DNA of 41,840 nucleotides. Origin: an uncultured Bacteroidia bacterium. GTDB taxonomy: Bacteria > Bacteroidota > Bacteroidia > Bacteroidales > UBA932. Under the pieces are notes generated by a model. The model made no database searches, was not told where the DNA came from, and was given only the letters and a program-made list of their open reading frames with translations. Positions 31,135-39,861 of the stretch are shown here, piece after piece. The position numbers and the translations under genes are program-made. The stretch's first letter is position 1; the number at the start of each line of letters is the position of its first letter. The stretch lies in the NCBI GenBank assembly GCA_902796555.1, contig CADBPR010000066.1, positions 1 to 41,840 on the forward strand, read 5' to 3'.

Positions 31135-33498
31135 ATGCAAGTACTTAAATTTGGTGGCACTTCCGTCGCCTCTGCCGAAGCGATGCTTCAAGTCATCGGA
31201 ATCGTGAAAAAGGCCCTGGAACAGGACCGTACCATCCTGGTCAGTTCGGCCATCGGCGGCTGTACCGACCAGCTGATTGGCATCGGCCGCAGCGCAGCGG
31301 CCCGCGATGAAGGATACAAAGCACAGTTGTCCGCCCTTCGGGACCGTCACCATACCATCATCGAAGAACTCTTCCCGCCGGCCTATCGCCAGAAGACAAG
31401 AGAAGCTGTGGACCAGTTGTTTACCGAGCTGGAAGGCATCACCTACGGGGTGTATCTGCTGGGCGAACTCAGCCCGGCCAGCCTGGAAGCGGTCGAGAGT
31501 TTCGGGGAACTGTTTTCCACCCGTATCCTGACCGACAAGTTCCTTTCCCTGGGCGTCGCCTGCCGCTGGCTGGACAGCCGGACCCTCATCAAAACGGGCG
31601 AGGACGGCAGCGTGGACCAGGCGCAGACCTATGCCCTGGTGGAAAAGGCAGTGGAGTCCCATCTCCAGGCCGAACTCTTCATCGTGCCCGGATTCATCGC
31701 TTCGGACAAAGCCGGCCGGACCACGACCCTGGGCCGGGGCGGGTCGGATTATACAGCTTCGCTTTTCGCCGTCGGCATCCATGCCCGGCGGGTGGAAATC
31801 TGGACCGACGTGCCCGGCATCATGACGGCCAACCCCAAAGTCGTACCCACGGCGCGCACCATCGCCAATATTTCCTACCGGGCGGCGCAGGAGCTGTCCC
31901 ATTTCGGGGCCAAAGTCATCTATCCGCCTACCATTCAGCCGGTTGTGGCGGAGGGTATTCCGATTTACGTGAAAGATACCTTCCATCCGGAAGCGGCCGG
32001 CACCCTGGTGGAGAAGAATCCGCCGCGGGTCCGGGACGGGGTCATCGGCCTGGCCCATTCCGAGGGTATCGCCTTGATTTCGCTGGAAGGCAGCGGCATG
32101 GTAGGCGTTCCCGGTTTTTCTTCCCGTCTCTTCGAGGCGCTGAGCGACGCGGGCATCAACATCATCCTGATTACGCAGGCTTCGTCGGTCCATTCGATGT
32201 GTATCGCCGTGGCAGAAAAAGACGCCGAACGGGCCCGGAAGGCGGCGGACGCGTGTTTCGCCTATGAGATTTCCCTGGGCAAACTCAACCCGCTGCGGGT
32301 CGAAACCGGCTTCTCCATCGTCTGCGTCATCGGTGACGATATCCTGGGACACAGCGGCGCCACCGGCCAGATGTTGGCCGCACTGGGCCGCCACAGCATT
32401 CCGGTGCGGGCGACGGCGCAGGGCTCTTCCGAGCGGAATATCTCCGTCATCGTGCCGTCCCTGCGGGCCCATGAGGCCATCCGTGCCATTCATCACGAAT
32501 TCTTCGACCGCTTCAATACCCGGGTCATTCCGCTGTTTATCGCGGGATACGGCCGCGTGGGCAAGGCCCTGGTGGAAATGCTGCGGGACAATGCGGCATC
32601 GATTGCCCGGCGCAGCGGCAAGGAGCTGCGGGTCTGCGGTCTGGCCAACAGCCGGAAATATGCCATCAATACGGAAGGACTGGACCTGAACCGGGCAGGG
32701 GAGTTGCTCCAGCAGGGCGTGACGGGTTCCTATCCCGATGCCCTGTGCGCCCTTTCCCTGGAAAACGCGATTTTCGTGGACTGTACCGCCGATGCGGAAA
32801 TCGGATTCCGCTATCCGGACCTCTTCCACAGCGGCTACAGCGTGGTCGCCTGCAACAAGATTCCGTTCTCCGGTACCTTCGCGCAGTTCCGCAGCCTGCA
32901 GTCGGAAGCCCAGCGCTGCGGCGTGTCCCTCCGGTATGAAACGACGGCGGGCGCAGCCTTGCCGGTGCTGGTGACGCTGGACCGGGTGGTCCAGAGCGGC
33001 GACACCCTGGTCCGGATGGAAGCCGTGCTCTCCGGCACCTTGAACTACCTGATGGACAACTACCGGGGCACCGGCTTCGACGAACTGGTCGAAGAGGCCC
33101 GCCGGAAAGGCTATACCGAACCGGACCCTTCCATCGACCTCAGCGGCCGGGACGTGCTGCGCAAGATTCTGATTCTGAGCCGGCAGGCGGGTATTCCGCT
33201 GGAAGAGTCGCAGGTCAGCCTGGAGCCCATCCCCGCGGATATCGCCGACCGTTATGCAGCCGCTGCCGCGCAGGGACGGAAACTGCGCTATGTCGCCGCG
33301 ACAGATGCTGAAGGCCATGCTACCGTGGGGCTGCAGGAGGTCGGACCGGACAGTCCGCTGTACAACCTGCGGGGCACCGACAATGCCATTCTCATCACGA
33401 CCGGAGACTATCCTTCACCCATGCTCATCCAGGGCGCGGGTGCCGGTACCCGCCAGACGGCGGGCGGCCTGCTGAACGATATTCTGCTGTCGTTGTAG
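31135..33498 (+). CDS. thrA: Bifunctional aspartokinase/homoserine dehydrogenase
   Basis: First and third steps from aspartate to homoserine. It has 787 residues, close to E. coli ThrA (820). The kinase domain begins MQVLKFGGTSVA (Lys5 region) and includes TTTLGRGGSDYTA. A regulatory segment with two ACT-like repeats follows (ISLEGSGMVGVPGFSSRLFEAL, and ETGFSIVCVIGDD). The homoserine dehydrogenase domain has its NADP motif at G471YGRVG476 and LSGTLNYLMDNY and EPDPSIDLSGRDV motifs. It lies 3 bases after metX, so homoserine, acetylhomoserine and homocysteine synthesis are on one transcript. The ACT domains imply feedback inhibition, most likely by threonine; that is inferred from the family. 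Confidence 0.94.
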   Translation: MQVLKFGGTSVASAEAMLQVIGIVKKALEQDRTILVSSAIGGCTDQLIGIGRSAAARDEGYKAQLSALRDRHHTIIEELFPPAYRQKTREAVDQLFTELEGITYGVYLLGELSPASLEAVESFGELFSTRILTDKFLSLGVACRWLDSRTLIKTGEDGSVDQAQTYALVEKAVESHLQAELFIVPGFIASDKAGRTTTLGRGGSDYTASLFAVGIHARRVEIWTDVPGIMTANPKVVPTARTIANISYRAAQELSHFGAKVIYPPTIQPVVAEGIPIYVKDTFHPEAAGTLVEKNPPRVRDGVIGLAHSEGIALISLEGSGMVGVPGFSSRLFEALSDAGINIILITQASSVHSMCIAVAEKDAERARKAADACFAYEISLGKLNPLRVETGFSIVCVIGDDILGHSGATGQMLAALGRHSIPVRATAQGSSERNISVIVPSLRAHEAIRAIHHEFFDRFNTRVIPLFIAGYGRVGKALVEMLRDNAASIARRSGKELRVCGLANSRKYAINTEGLDLNRAGELLQQGVTGSYPDALCALSLENAIFVDCTADAEIGFRYPDLFHSGYSVVACNKIPFSGTFAQFRSLQSEAQRCGVSLRYETTAGAALPVLVTLDRVVQSGDTLVRMEAVLSGTLNYLMDNYRGTGFDELVEEARRKGYTEPDPSIDLSGRDVLRKILILSRQAGIPLEESQVSLEPIPADIADRYAAAAAQGRKLRYVAATDAEGHATVGLQEVGPDSPLYNLRGTDNAILITTGDYPSPMLIQGAGAGTRQTAGGLLNDILLSL

Positions 33499-33519
33499 TA
33501 TCATATCATAAGAGTACTT

Positions 33520-33554
33520 CCACTTTTTCATTGTTTTTATTGGTGAAAAGGTGG
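33520..33554. repeat. Inverted repeat between thrA and the DUF5692 gene
   Basis: CCACTTTTTCA (33520-33530) pairs with TGAAAAGGTGG (33544-33554), eleven positions including one G-U, around a 13-base loop. The bases that follow are only modestly T-rich (ATTATTCTTAATTTT). It may be the thrA terminator, but it also covers the TTG and spacer of the next promoter, so it could be an operator. Confidence 0.55.
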
Positions 33555-33570
33555 ATTATTCTTAATTTTG
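33540..33570 (+). promoter_or_regulatory. Promoter of the DUF5692 gene
   Basis: TTG (33540-33542), a 20-base spacer and TAATTTTG (33563-33570) match the consensus. Transcription should start near 33577, which makes the ATG at 33572 unusable and sets the start at 33608. Confidence 0.7.
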
Positions 33571-33607
33571 TATGCCAATACTAAAACCATTTAAACTTTT
33601 ATTCAAT

Positions 33608-34693
33608 ATGTTATTTCATGTTTATGGGGCAAACGCCCTCCCGCAGTGGCTGGCTATGATCGGTGTGCTGATCGGCCTGATTCTGCTCAACGAGTTCGCC
33701 CGCAAGACCAAATTCGGCGGAGCTGTCATGTTCTTCGCCGTTCCTGCGGCCCTTACCATTTATTTTATCGCTATCGCCATCGGTGTCCGCATGGGACAAG
33801 AGTGGGCCTTGACCAACCAGACGCATATGTATATGAACGGTTGGTTCCACTACGCCAAACTCTACGCCGCGCTCACCGGCTGTATCGGCTTTATGATGAT
33901 CAAGTATGGCTGGGGCATCGGTAAAGAACACTGGTTCAAACCGTTCCCGTTCATCATCGTCGCCATCAACATCCTGATTGCCGTGGTCTCCGACTTCGAA
34001 TCCGCCGTCATGGGCTGGAACAAGTGGTGGCTCTCCAGCGAAGGTGTGTGGCTCTATGGCGGTTGGCACAATGTCATGAACGGTGTCGCCGGTCTGCTCA
34101 ACATCTTCTGTATGACCGCCTGGTGGTCCGTCTATTCCTCCAAGGACAAGACCGATATGGTATGGCCTGACATGACCTGGGTTTACATCGTGGTGTATGA
34201 TGTATGGAACTTCGCCTACACCTATAACTGCCTCCCGACCCACTCCTGGTTCTGCGGTATCGCCCTGCTGCTGGCTCCGACGATTGCTGCTCTGCTGTGG
34301 AACAAGGGCGGCTGGATTCAGAACCGTGCCAATACCCTGGCCATCTGGTGCATGTTCGCGCAGGTGTTCCCGCTCTTCCAGGAAGTCTTCAAGGACGGCT
34401 TCTTCAAATACAACTGGGCGACCCTGCCGGTACAGTATCCGGAAGGCATCGCTACGATTGAGAAGATTTACGAAGCCGCCGGTGGCGAGGCTGCCGCTGT
34501 GGGCACTACGGTGACTTCCGTCGCCGCCAACCCGACCGCGATGACCGTCGTCAGCGCCCTGGCCCTGATAGTGAACGTCATTGCCCTCGGATACATCATC
34601 TATGTGTCCTGCAAGCGTCACATCAATCCTTACAAGCAGGATGTCTTTGTGGATCAGAAGTACTACAAGGATGCTGCTGCCCGTATCGCCTAA
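33608..34693 (+). CDS. DUF5692 family membrane protein
   Basis: Integral membrane protein of 361 residues with about eight to ten hydrophobic segments, in the uncharacterised DUF5692 family. It is rich in Trp and Tyr (for example YMNGWFHYAKLYAALTGCIG and WNKWWLSSEGVWLYGGWHN). The start is ATG 33608 (MLFHVYGANALPQW), because the in-frame ATG at 33572 lies at or before the transcription start predicted by the promoter. A C-terminal hydrophilic tail (KRHINPYKQDVFVDQKYY) follows the last helix. Codon choice is more biased than in neighbouring genes (many AAC, AAG, GGT and CTC codons), suggesting high expression. It is monocistronic with its own promoter and terminator. Function is unknown. Confidence 0.8.
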   Translation: MLFHVYGANALPQWLAMIGVLIGLILLNEFARKTKFGGAVMFFAVPAALTIYFIAIAIGVRMGQEWALTNQTHMYMNGWFHYAKLYAALTGCIGFMMIKYGWGIGKEHWFKPFPFIIVAINILIAVVSDFESAVMGWNKWWLSSEGVWLYGGWHNVMNGVAGLLNIFCMTAWWSVYSSKDKTDMVWPDMTWVYIVVYDVWNFAYTYNCLPTHSWFCGIALLLAPTIAALLWNKGGWIQNRANTLAIWCMFAQVFPLFQEVFKDGFFKYNWATLPVQYPEGIATIEKIYEAAGGEAAAVGTTVTSVAANPTAMTVVSALALIVNVIALGYIIYVSCKRHINPYKQDVFVDQKYYKDAAARIA

Positions 34694-34730
34694 TCTTTTA
34701 TCAATCTTTAGCATCTGCTAGGTTATAAGA

Positions 34731-34768
34731 GGGGGTGGCCACCGTGATGTGGCCGCCCCTTTTGCTTT
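34731..34768 (+). terminator. Rho-independent terminator of the DUF5692 gene
   Basis: GGGGTGGCCAC (34732-34742) pairs with GTGGCCGCCCC (34749-34759), eleven pairs with one G-U, a six-base loop, then T4 at 34760-34763 and GCTTT. The next promoter begins within its tail. Confidence 0.85.
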
Positions 34769-34796
34769 GAAATCTGCCGGATTTCCGTTAACTTTG
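34767..34796 (+). promoter_or_regulatory. Promoter of the serB operon
   Basis: TTG (34767-34769), a 19-base spacer and TAACTTTG (34789-34796) fit the consensus and place transcription start near 34803, 12 bases before ATG 34815. Confidence 0.75.
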
Positions 34797-34814
34797 CGGA
34801 AACAAAGCCGTTTC

Positions 34815-36044
34815 ATGAAAAAAGAACAAATATTGATTCGCATCACGGGCAAGGACCGGACCGGTCTGACGGCTTCCGTGATGCAGATTCTGGCGGCCTA
34901 TGATGCCCAGATTCTGGACATCGGACAGGCCGATATCCATAGCACCCTGTCGCTGGGCATCCTGATTCGAATCAATGAGGAGAATTCCGGCCAGGTGATG
35001 AAAGAACTGCTGTTCAAAGCCACCGAGCTGGGGGTCAATATCGGATTCGAGCCGGTCACCGACGACGATTATGAGGATTGGGCCGGCCGGCAGGGCAAGA
35101 ACCGGTATATCCTGACGGTCATCGGTCGCAGCCTCTCCGCCCTGCAGATTCAGAAGGCGACAGAAGTAATTGCCCAGCAAGGACTTAATATTGATAATAT
35201 CAAACGGCTCACGGGCCGCATGAGTATCAAGAATCCCGAAAAGAACGTCCGCGCCTGCATCGAGTTTTCGGTGCGCGGCACGCCCCGGGACAAAGGGGAG
35301 ATGCAAGCGCGCCTGATGGCCCTTGCGGCGGAAACGGAGATGGATTTTTCCCTCCAGAAAGACGACATGTACCGCCGGATGCGCCGTCTGATTTGTTTCG
35401 ATATGGATTCCACCTTGATTCAGACCGAATGTATCGACGAACTGGCCGAGCGGGCCGGCGTCGGTGAACAGGTACGGGCCATCACGGCCAGCGCGATGCG
35501 GGGCGAGATTGATTTCAAGGAGAGTTTCACCCGCCGGGTCGCGTTGCTGAAGGGGCTGGATGTCAGCGTAATGAAAGATATCGCGGAGCATCTGCCCATC
35601 ACGGAAGGAACCGACCGGCTGATGTCCGTGCTGAAGACCTGCGGTTATAAAATTGCCATTCTCAGCGGCGGTTTTACCTATTTCGGAGAGTATCTGCAGC
35701 GGCGTTACGGGATTGACTATGTATACGCCAACGAGTTGGAAATCGACGAAGACGGCAAGCTGACCGGCCGATATGTCGGTGAAGTCGTGGACGGCCGGCG
35801 GAAAGCCGACCTGTTGAAACTGATTGCGCAGACCGAACGGGTCAACCTGGCGCAGACGATTGCCGTGGGCGACGGCGCCAACGACCTCCCGATGCTTTCG
35901 GAGGCGGGTCTGGGCATTGCCTTCCATGCCAAACCCCGCGTGGTGAAAAAAGCAGGGCAGTCCATCAATACCCTCGGTCTGGACGGAATCCTGTATTTCC
36001 TGGGATTCAAAGACAGTCACCTGGGCGAACAAGGTAAATTATGA
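34815..36044 (+). CDS. serB: Phosphoserine phosphatase with N-terminal ACT domains
   Basis: Last step of serine synthesis: hydrolyses phosphoserine to serine. It has 409 residues. The N-terminal half holds two ACT-like regulatory segments (about residues 4-80 and 95-175; ILIRITGKDRTGLTASVM and ILTVIGRSLSALQIQ). The HAD catalytic domain has motif I ICFDMDSTLIQTE (Asp196 nucleophile, Asp198 acid/base), motif II Ser in ILSGGFTYFGEYL, and motif III/IV VGDGANDLPMLSEAGLGIAFHAKP. The start ATG 34815 follows the promoter at 34767-34796; the 22 upstream codons of the open frame cross the preceding terminator. The stop overlaps the next gene in ATGA. Confidence 0.94.
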   Translation: MKKEQILIRITGKDRTGLTASVMQILAAYDAQILDIGQADIHSTLSLGILIRINEENSGQVMKELLFKATELGVNIGFEPVTDDDYEDWAGRQGKNRYILTVIGRSLSALQIQKATEVIAQQGLNIDNIKRLTGRMSIKNPEKNVRACIEFSVRGTPRDKGEMQARLMALAAETEMDFSLQKDDMYRRMRRLICFDMDSTLIQTECIDELAERAGVGEQVRAITASAMRGEIDFKESFTRRVALLKGLDVSVMKDIAEHLPITEGTDRLMSVLKTCGYKIAILSGGFTYFGEYLQRRYGIDYVYANELEIDEDGKLTGRYVGEVVDGRRKADLLKLIAQTERVNLAQTIAVGDGANDLPMLSEAGLGIAFHAKPRVVKKAGQSINTLGLDGILYFLGFKDSHLGEQGKL

Positions 36045-37993
36045 ATCAGAAAATCCGTTCTTTTTCCGGCAAATTGACCCGCCGTGTCGTGGTGGTGGTA
36101 CTCCTGACATTCACCGTCGTCTTCGGGTTTATCCTGCTCTTTACGATGGCGGGCATGACCATCATGGTCAAAGACCACTATCGGGATATGCTCGAGTTGA
36201 CCAACGAAAAGGTGGAAAGGATGTTGACGGCTGTGGAAGTATCCGCTGTCAACAATGTCGATGCCATCGAACACAGTCTGTCCAACCCGACGGATATGGT
36301 GGCGGTGCTGGAGAAGGAATTGCGGCTGAACCCCCATATCATCGGCTGCGGCGCCGCCTTCAAGCCGGGTTACTATCCGGCGAAAGGGAAATGGTATGAA
36401 CCGTATGTCGCCCGCCGTGAGGGCGGAGTCATGGAGACCCGGCAGATCGGCGGTTCTTCCCATGACTATTTTCAGTCGGAATGGTATCGTCAGCCGATGG
36501 AGACAGGCCGCGGATACTGGTCGGATCCGTATTATGACGAGGCGGGGGCGAAAGCGACCCTCTGCACCTATTCCATGCCGCTTCGTGACAAGAAAGGCGA
36601 TATTGTGGGCGTTTTCGGTGCCGACGTATCCCTGGAATGGCTGACCCGGCAGATGAAGGAAATCGATGTCCGGGTGAACGAGGGTACAATGGGGACCGGG
36701 ATTGACACGCTGCGGGCTTACAGTTTCATCCTGGGTCGTAACGGTAATTATATCGCCCATCCCAACCCGGACTTCATCCTCTTGGAAAACTATTTTGACG
36801 AGAATTCGGATACCCCGTCGGATACGGCCTATGTCCGTATCGGCAAGGAAATGCTGGCCGGGAAGGCGGGCAACGGTTCCGCCGTCTTCAATGATGTCCC
36901 TTCGTATGTGTTCTATGCCCCGTTGGCCCGGGCCAGCTGGTCCATGGCGATTGTCGTCCCCCGTGAGACGGCCTTGGTACCCGGAGCGGCCATCAGCACC
37001 ATCATGTTGTTTTTTGTCATCCTGGGTCTGCTGGCGGTCATCCTGGTCTGTCGGCGTTCTATTCGGAGGGCGACCAACCCCTTGCGTGCGCTGGCGGTTT
37101 CTGCGGATGAAGTGGCGAAGGGCCATTTCGACACCCGTCTGCCCCGGATTGCCGACCACGATGAAATCCGCCTCTTGCGCGATTCGTTTGAAAATATGCA
37201 ACAGTCGTTGTCTCAATATGTTGCGAAGCTGAAAGACAGCACGGCCCGCCAGGCTTCCCTGGACAGCGAACTGAGTATCGCGAAGAACATTCAGATGTCC
37301 ATGCTGCCCAAGACCTTCCCGCCGTATCCGGAGCGGAAGGATGTGGACATCTATGCGCGCCTGACGCCGGCCAAGGCTGTCGGCGGCGACCTGTACGACT
37401 TTTTCATTCGGGACGGCAAGCTCTTTTTCTGTATCGGTGACGTGTCCGGGAAGGGCGTTCCCGCGTCGCTGGTGATGGCCATGACAAGTACGGAGTTCCG
37501 CGCCCTCACCGCCGGGGAGAGCCGTCCGGATGCCATTATGACGGCGTTGAACGCGTCTTTGAGCAGCCGGAACGAGTCCATGATGTTCGTGACGCTGCTG
37601 ATTGGCGTGCTGGACCTTGCGACCGGAGAATTGCTCTATTGCAATGCCGGCCATGATGCCCCGATACAAATCGCCGGCGGGCAGCCTTCCTATCTGCAGG
37701 TGGATGCCAACGTCGCCATCGGGATTGAGCCGGATTGGAAATTTACCCTGCAGCGGACGACCCTTCCTGCCGGTACGATGCTGCTGATGTATACGGACGG
37801 TCTGACGGAGGCCGAGAATTCTGCGCATGAGCTGTTTGGCGAGCAGCTGATTTTCAATACGTTGCGTGAGAAGAAGCCGTCGCTGCCGCAGGCGGTTATT
37901 ACCGATTTGTCCGAAGCGGTGCGTGCCTTTGTCGGTGCGGCCGAGCAGAGTGACGACCTGACGATGTTGGTCATCCGGTATACTCCGGAATAG
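36041..37993 (+). CDS. RsbU/SpoIIE-type serine phosphatase with extracellular sensor (dCache-like) domain
   Basis: Transmembrane sensor phosphatase of 650 residues. TM1 (about residues 15-40) and TM2 (about 316-338) flank a periplasmic sensor domain of the dCache type (PYYDEAGAKATLCTYSMPLRD, then VGVFGADVSLEWL). A HAMP domain follows, about 338-392, then a PP2C/SpoIIE catalytic domain from about 410. Its metal-binding aspartates are present: VGGDLYDFF (Asp450, Asp453), GDVSGKG (Asp467), YTDGLTEA (Asp586) and SDDLTMLV (Asp638, Asp639). Such proteins dephosphorylate STAS/anti-anti-sigma partners, but no anti-sigma or STAS gene lies beside it. It overlaps serB by four bases (ATGA), so it is cotranslated with it. 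Confidence 0.88.
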   Translation: MNQKIRSFSGKLTRRVVVVVLLTFTVVFGFILLFTMAGMTIMVKDHYRDMLELTNEKVERMLTAVEVSAVNNVDAIEHSLSNPTDMVAVLEKELRLNPHIIGCGAAFKPGYYPAKGKWYEPYVARREGGVMETRQIGGSSHDYFQSEWYRQPMETGRGYWSDPYYDEAGAKATLCTYSMPLRDKKGDIVGVFGADVSLEWLTRQMKEIDVRVNEGTMGTGIDTLRAYSFILGRNGNYIAHPNPDFILLENYFDENSDTPSDTAYVRIGKEMLAGKAGNGSAVFNDVPSYVFYAPLARASWSMAIVVPRETALVPGAAISTIMLFFVILGLLAVILVCRRSIRRATNPLRALAVSADEVAKGHFDTRLPRIADHDEIRLLRDSFENMQQSLSQYVAKLKDSTARQASLDSELSIAKNIQMSMLPKTFPPYPERKDVDIYARLTPAKAVGGDLYDFFIRDGKLFFCIGDVSGKGVPASLVMAMTSTEFRALTAGESRPDAIMTALNASLSSRNESMMFVTLLIGVLDLATGELLYCNAGHDAPIQIAGGQPSYLQVDANVAIGIEPDWKFTLQRTTLPAGTMLLMYTDGLTEAENSAHELFGEQLIFNTLREKKPSLPQAVITDLSEAVRAFVGAAEQSDDLTMLVIRYTPE

Positions 37994-38047
37994 GGATTCT
38001 TCTAACGCTGTTTAAGCAAATCATACAGGCGATTGATTTCCGCAACA

Positions 38048-38602
38048 ATGGAAAACACGATAGGAACGGACAAGAAGTGGGAGATACTCTCCAGCGAGTA
38101 TCTGATTCGGCGTCCCTGGCTGACGGCCCGCAAAGATGTCGCCCGTTTGCCGGACGGACGGATTAACGATGAGTACTATGTGCTGGAGTATCCCGACTGG
38201 GTCAATATCATTGCCTTGACCGAGGAGGGGCAGATGGTCCTCGAAAGGCAGTACCGGCATGGCTTGGGCAATACCTGCTACGAACTGCCGTGCGGGGTAA
38301 TCGAAGCAGGGGAGTCGCCCCTTGAAGCCGCCCGGCGCGAACTGCTGGAAGAGACGGGTTATGCCGGCGGTGAATGGGAGGAATGGATGTGCCTGTCGCC
38401 CAATCCGGCGACCTCCAACAACCTGGCCCACAGCTTTTTGGCGCGCGGTGTGAAAAAAGTGTCCGGCCAGCATCTGGATGCGACCGAAGACATCGAAGTC
38501 TTCCTCAAAGACCCGGAATATGTTCGGGAACTGCTGGTTGACAACCAGATTCTTCAGGCCCTTATGGCAGCCCCGCTCTGGAAATTCTTTTTCGGTCGCT
38601 GA
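38048..38602 (+). CDS. Nudix hydrolase, probable ADP-ribose/nucleoside-diphosphate-sugar pyrophosphatase
   Basis: A 184-residue cytoplasmic Nudix enzyme. The full Nudix box is present, G83-x5-E89-x7-R97-E98-x2-E101-E102-x-G104 (ELPCGVIEAGESPLEAARRE). A typical region VLERQYRHGLGNTCYELPCG precedes it. The class cleaves nucleoside diphosphates linked to other moieties, most often ADP-ribose; substrate is inferred from class only. I set the start at ATG 38048, not the TTG at 38033. It converges with the DNA polymerase gene, with 11 bases between the two ends. No promoter consensus was seen; it could be read from the operon upstream, which ends 54 bases before. Confidence 0.88.
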   Translation: MENTIGTDKKWEILSSEYLIRRPWLTARKDVARLPDGRINDEYYVLEYPDWVNIIALTEEGQMVLERQYRHGLGNTCYELPCGVIEAGESPLEAARRELLEETGYAGGEWEEWMCLSPNPATSNNLAHSFLARGVKKVSGQHLDATEDIEVFLKDPEYVRELLVDNQILQALMAAPLWKFFFGR

Positions 38603-38613
38603 TTGCCGGGTTT

Positions 38614-39822
38614 TCACCCTTCCTGAATCTTTCCGGTGTCGGCTCCGTGTTTCTCATACGCCAGCATCCGGGCATCTTCCGCCCGGGCTTTCTGCGCGTC
38701 ATATTGCCGGTCCCATGCACGGTAATAATCCAGCTTCGGGTCCTCGAAAAGGGACATCTGGATGACCGATTCGTGCGTGAGCTTGGATACGCCGAGGCCG
38801 ACCTGCCGGATGGGGGTGGTTCCGTCCCAGACCTCCCGGAGCATCCTCCGGGCTTCGTTGAGGATGACGGCCGTGACATCGGTCGGCTGGCTCAGTGACG
38901 TCTGCCTTTGCACCACGGAAAAGTCTTTGTATTTGATGAACATGGAGACCGTAGAGGCGCGGAAATCATGCCGGCGGATGCGGTGTGCTACGATGCAGGC
39001 GACGTTGAACAGCGCCCGGTCAATGTCTTTCGGGTCGGTGTAATCGTGGGAGAAGGTCCGCTCGGCGCTGATGCTCTTGGCTTCAGCCCGCTCCGTTTCC
39101 ACCGGAGAATCGTCCCGACCGTTGGCGTTTTCATGCAGCTGGTGCGCGAATTTCTGTCCCACCAGCCGGGTAAGCGGTCCCATTTCCAGTTGAGCCAGCT
39201 GGCCAATCGTATCGATGCCGTAGGCGGTGAGCCGTTCCTCGGTTTTCTTGCCCACCCAGAGCAGGTCCCGCACGCCCAGCGGCCACATCTTCTGCTCCAC
39301 CTCACTTTGCCACAGGGTATGTACCTTGTCCGGTTTCTCGAAATCGGATGCCATCTTGGCGAGCAGCTTGTTGGAGCCGATGCCGACGTTCACGGTAAAG
39401 CCCAGTTCCTCCCGTACCCGGTCTTTCAGCCGGGTCGCGACGGAGACGGCCTGTTCCGGCGTACAGCGCTGCGTCATGTCGATAAAACATTCATCGATGC
39501 TGAATTGTTGCAGGACGGGGCTGAAGGAGCGGCAGATGTCAATAAAACCTTCCGAGCACTGCTTGAACCAGGTCCAGTCGCCGCCCACGATGACCAGCGA
39601 GGGGCAGGTGCGCAGCGCCATGGATACCGGCTGGGCTGTCTTGATGCCCAGTTTCTTGGCCGGAATGGATGCTGCCGTAATGATGCTGCGCCGGTCGTTG
39701 GGGTCTCCGGATACGACGGACGGCACCAGGCGGATATCCGCTTTCCCTTCGCGCAGCAACTTCACGGCCGTCCAGCTGAGGAAGGCCGAGTTGACGTCGA
39801 TGTGGAAGATGATGCGTGACAT
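38614..39822 (-). CDS. dinB: Y-family DNA polymerase (DinB/UmuC-type)
   Basis: Error-prone translesion polymerase of 402 residues. The catalytic metal ligands are Asp9 in FHIDVNSAF and Asp110/Glu111 in SIDECFIDM; Phe14 is the likely steric gate. The fingers, palm and thumb are intact (WVGKKTEERLTAYGIDTIGQLAQ in the thumb helices). The C-terminal little-finger domain ends with QMSLF, a sliding-clamp-binding motif. The HIDVNSAFLSW variant places it in a clade common in Firmicutes and Bacteroidota, distinct from classical E. coli DinB. The start is ATG 39822; an alternative GTG seven codons upstream is less likely. No LexA box was recognised. It may be in an operon with the oxidoreductase 39 bases upstream. 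Confidence 0.9.
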   Translation of the reverse strand: MSRIIFHIDVNSAFLSWTAVKLLREGKADIRLVPSVVSGDPNDRRSIITAASIPAKKLGIKTAQPVSMALRTCPSLVIVGGDWTWFKQCSEGFIDICRSFSPVLQQFSIDECFIDMTQRCTPEQAVSVATRLKDRVREELGFTVNVGIGSNKLLAKMASDFEKPDKVHTLWQSEVEQKMWPLGVRDLLWVGKKTEERLTAYGIDTIGQLAQLEMGPLTRLVGQKFAHQLHENANGRDDSPVETERAEAKSISAERTFSHDYTDPKDIDRALFNVACIVAHRIRRHDFRASTVSMFIKYKDFSVVQRQTSLSQPTDVTAVILNEARRMLREVWDGTTPIRQVGLGVSKLTHESVIQMSLFEDPKLDYYRAWDRQYDAQKARAEDARMLAYEKHGADTGKIQEG

Positions 39823-39861
39823 GGCAGGGTGAAGATGGTTCACGCGCGAATGTGGATGCGG

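Noticed and set aside
29803-33318. Open frame of 1171 codons on the minus strand opposite metX and thrA
   Set aside because: It is fully antisense to recognised genes and has no family motif. High GC at third positions keeps antisense frames open.
36017-37828. Open frame of 603 codons on the minus strand opposite the RsbU-like gene
   Set aside because: It mirrors a gene with complete catalytic motifs and has no recognisable domain of its own.
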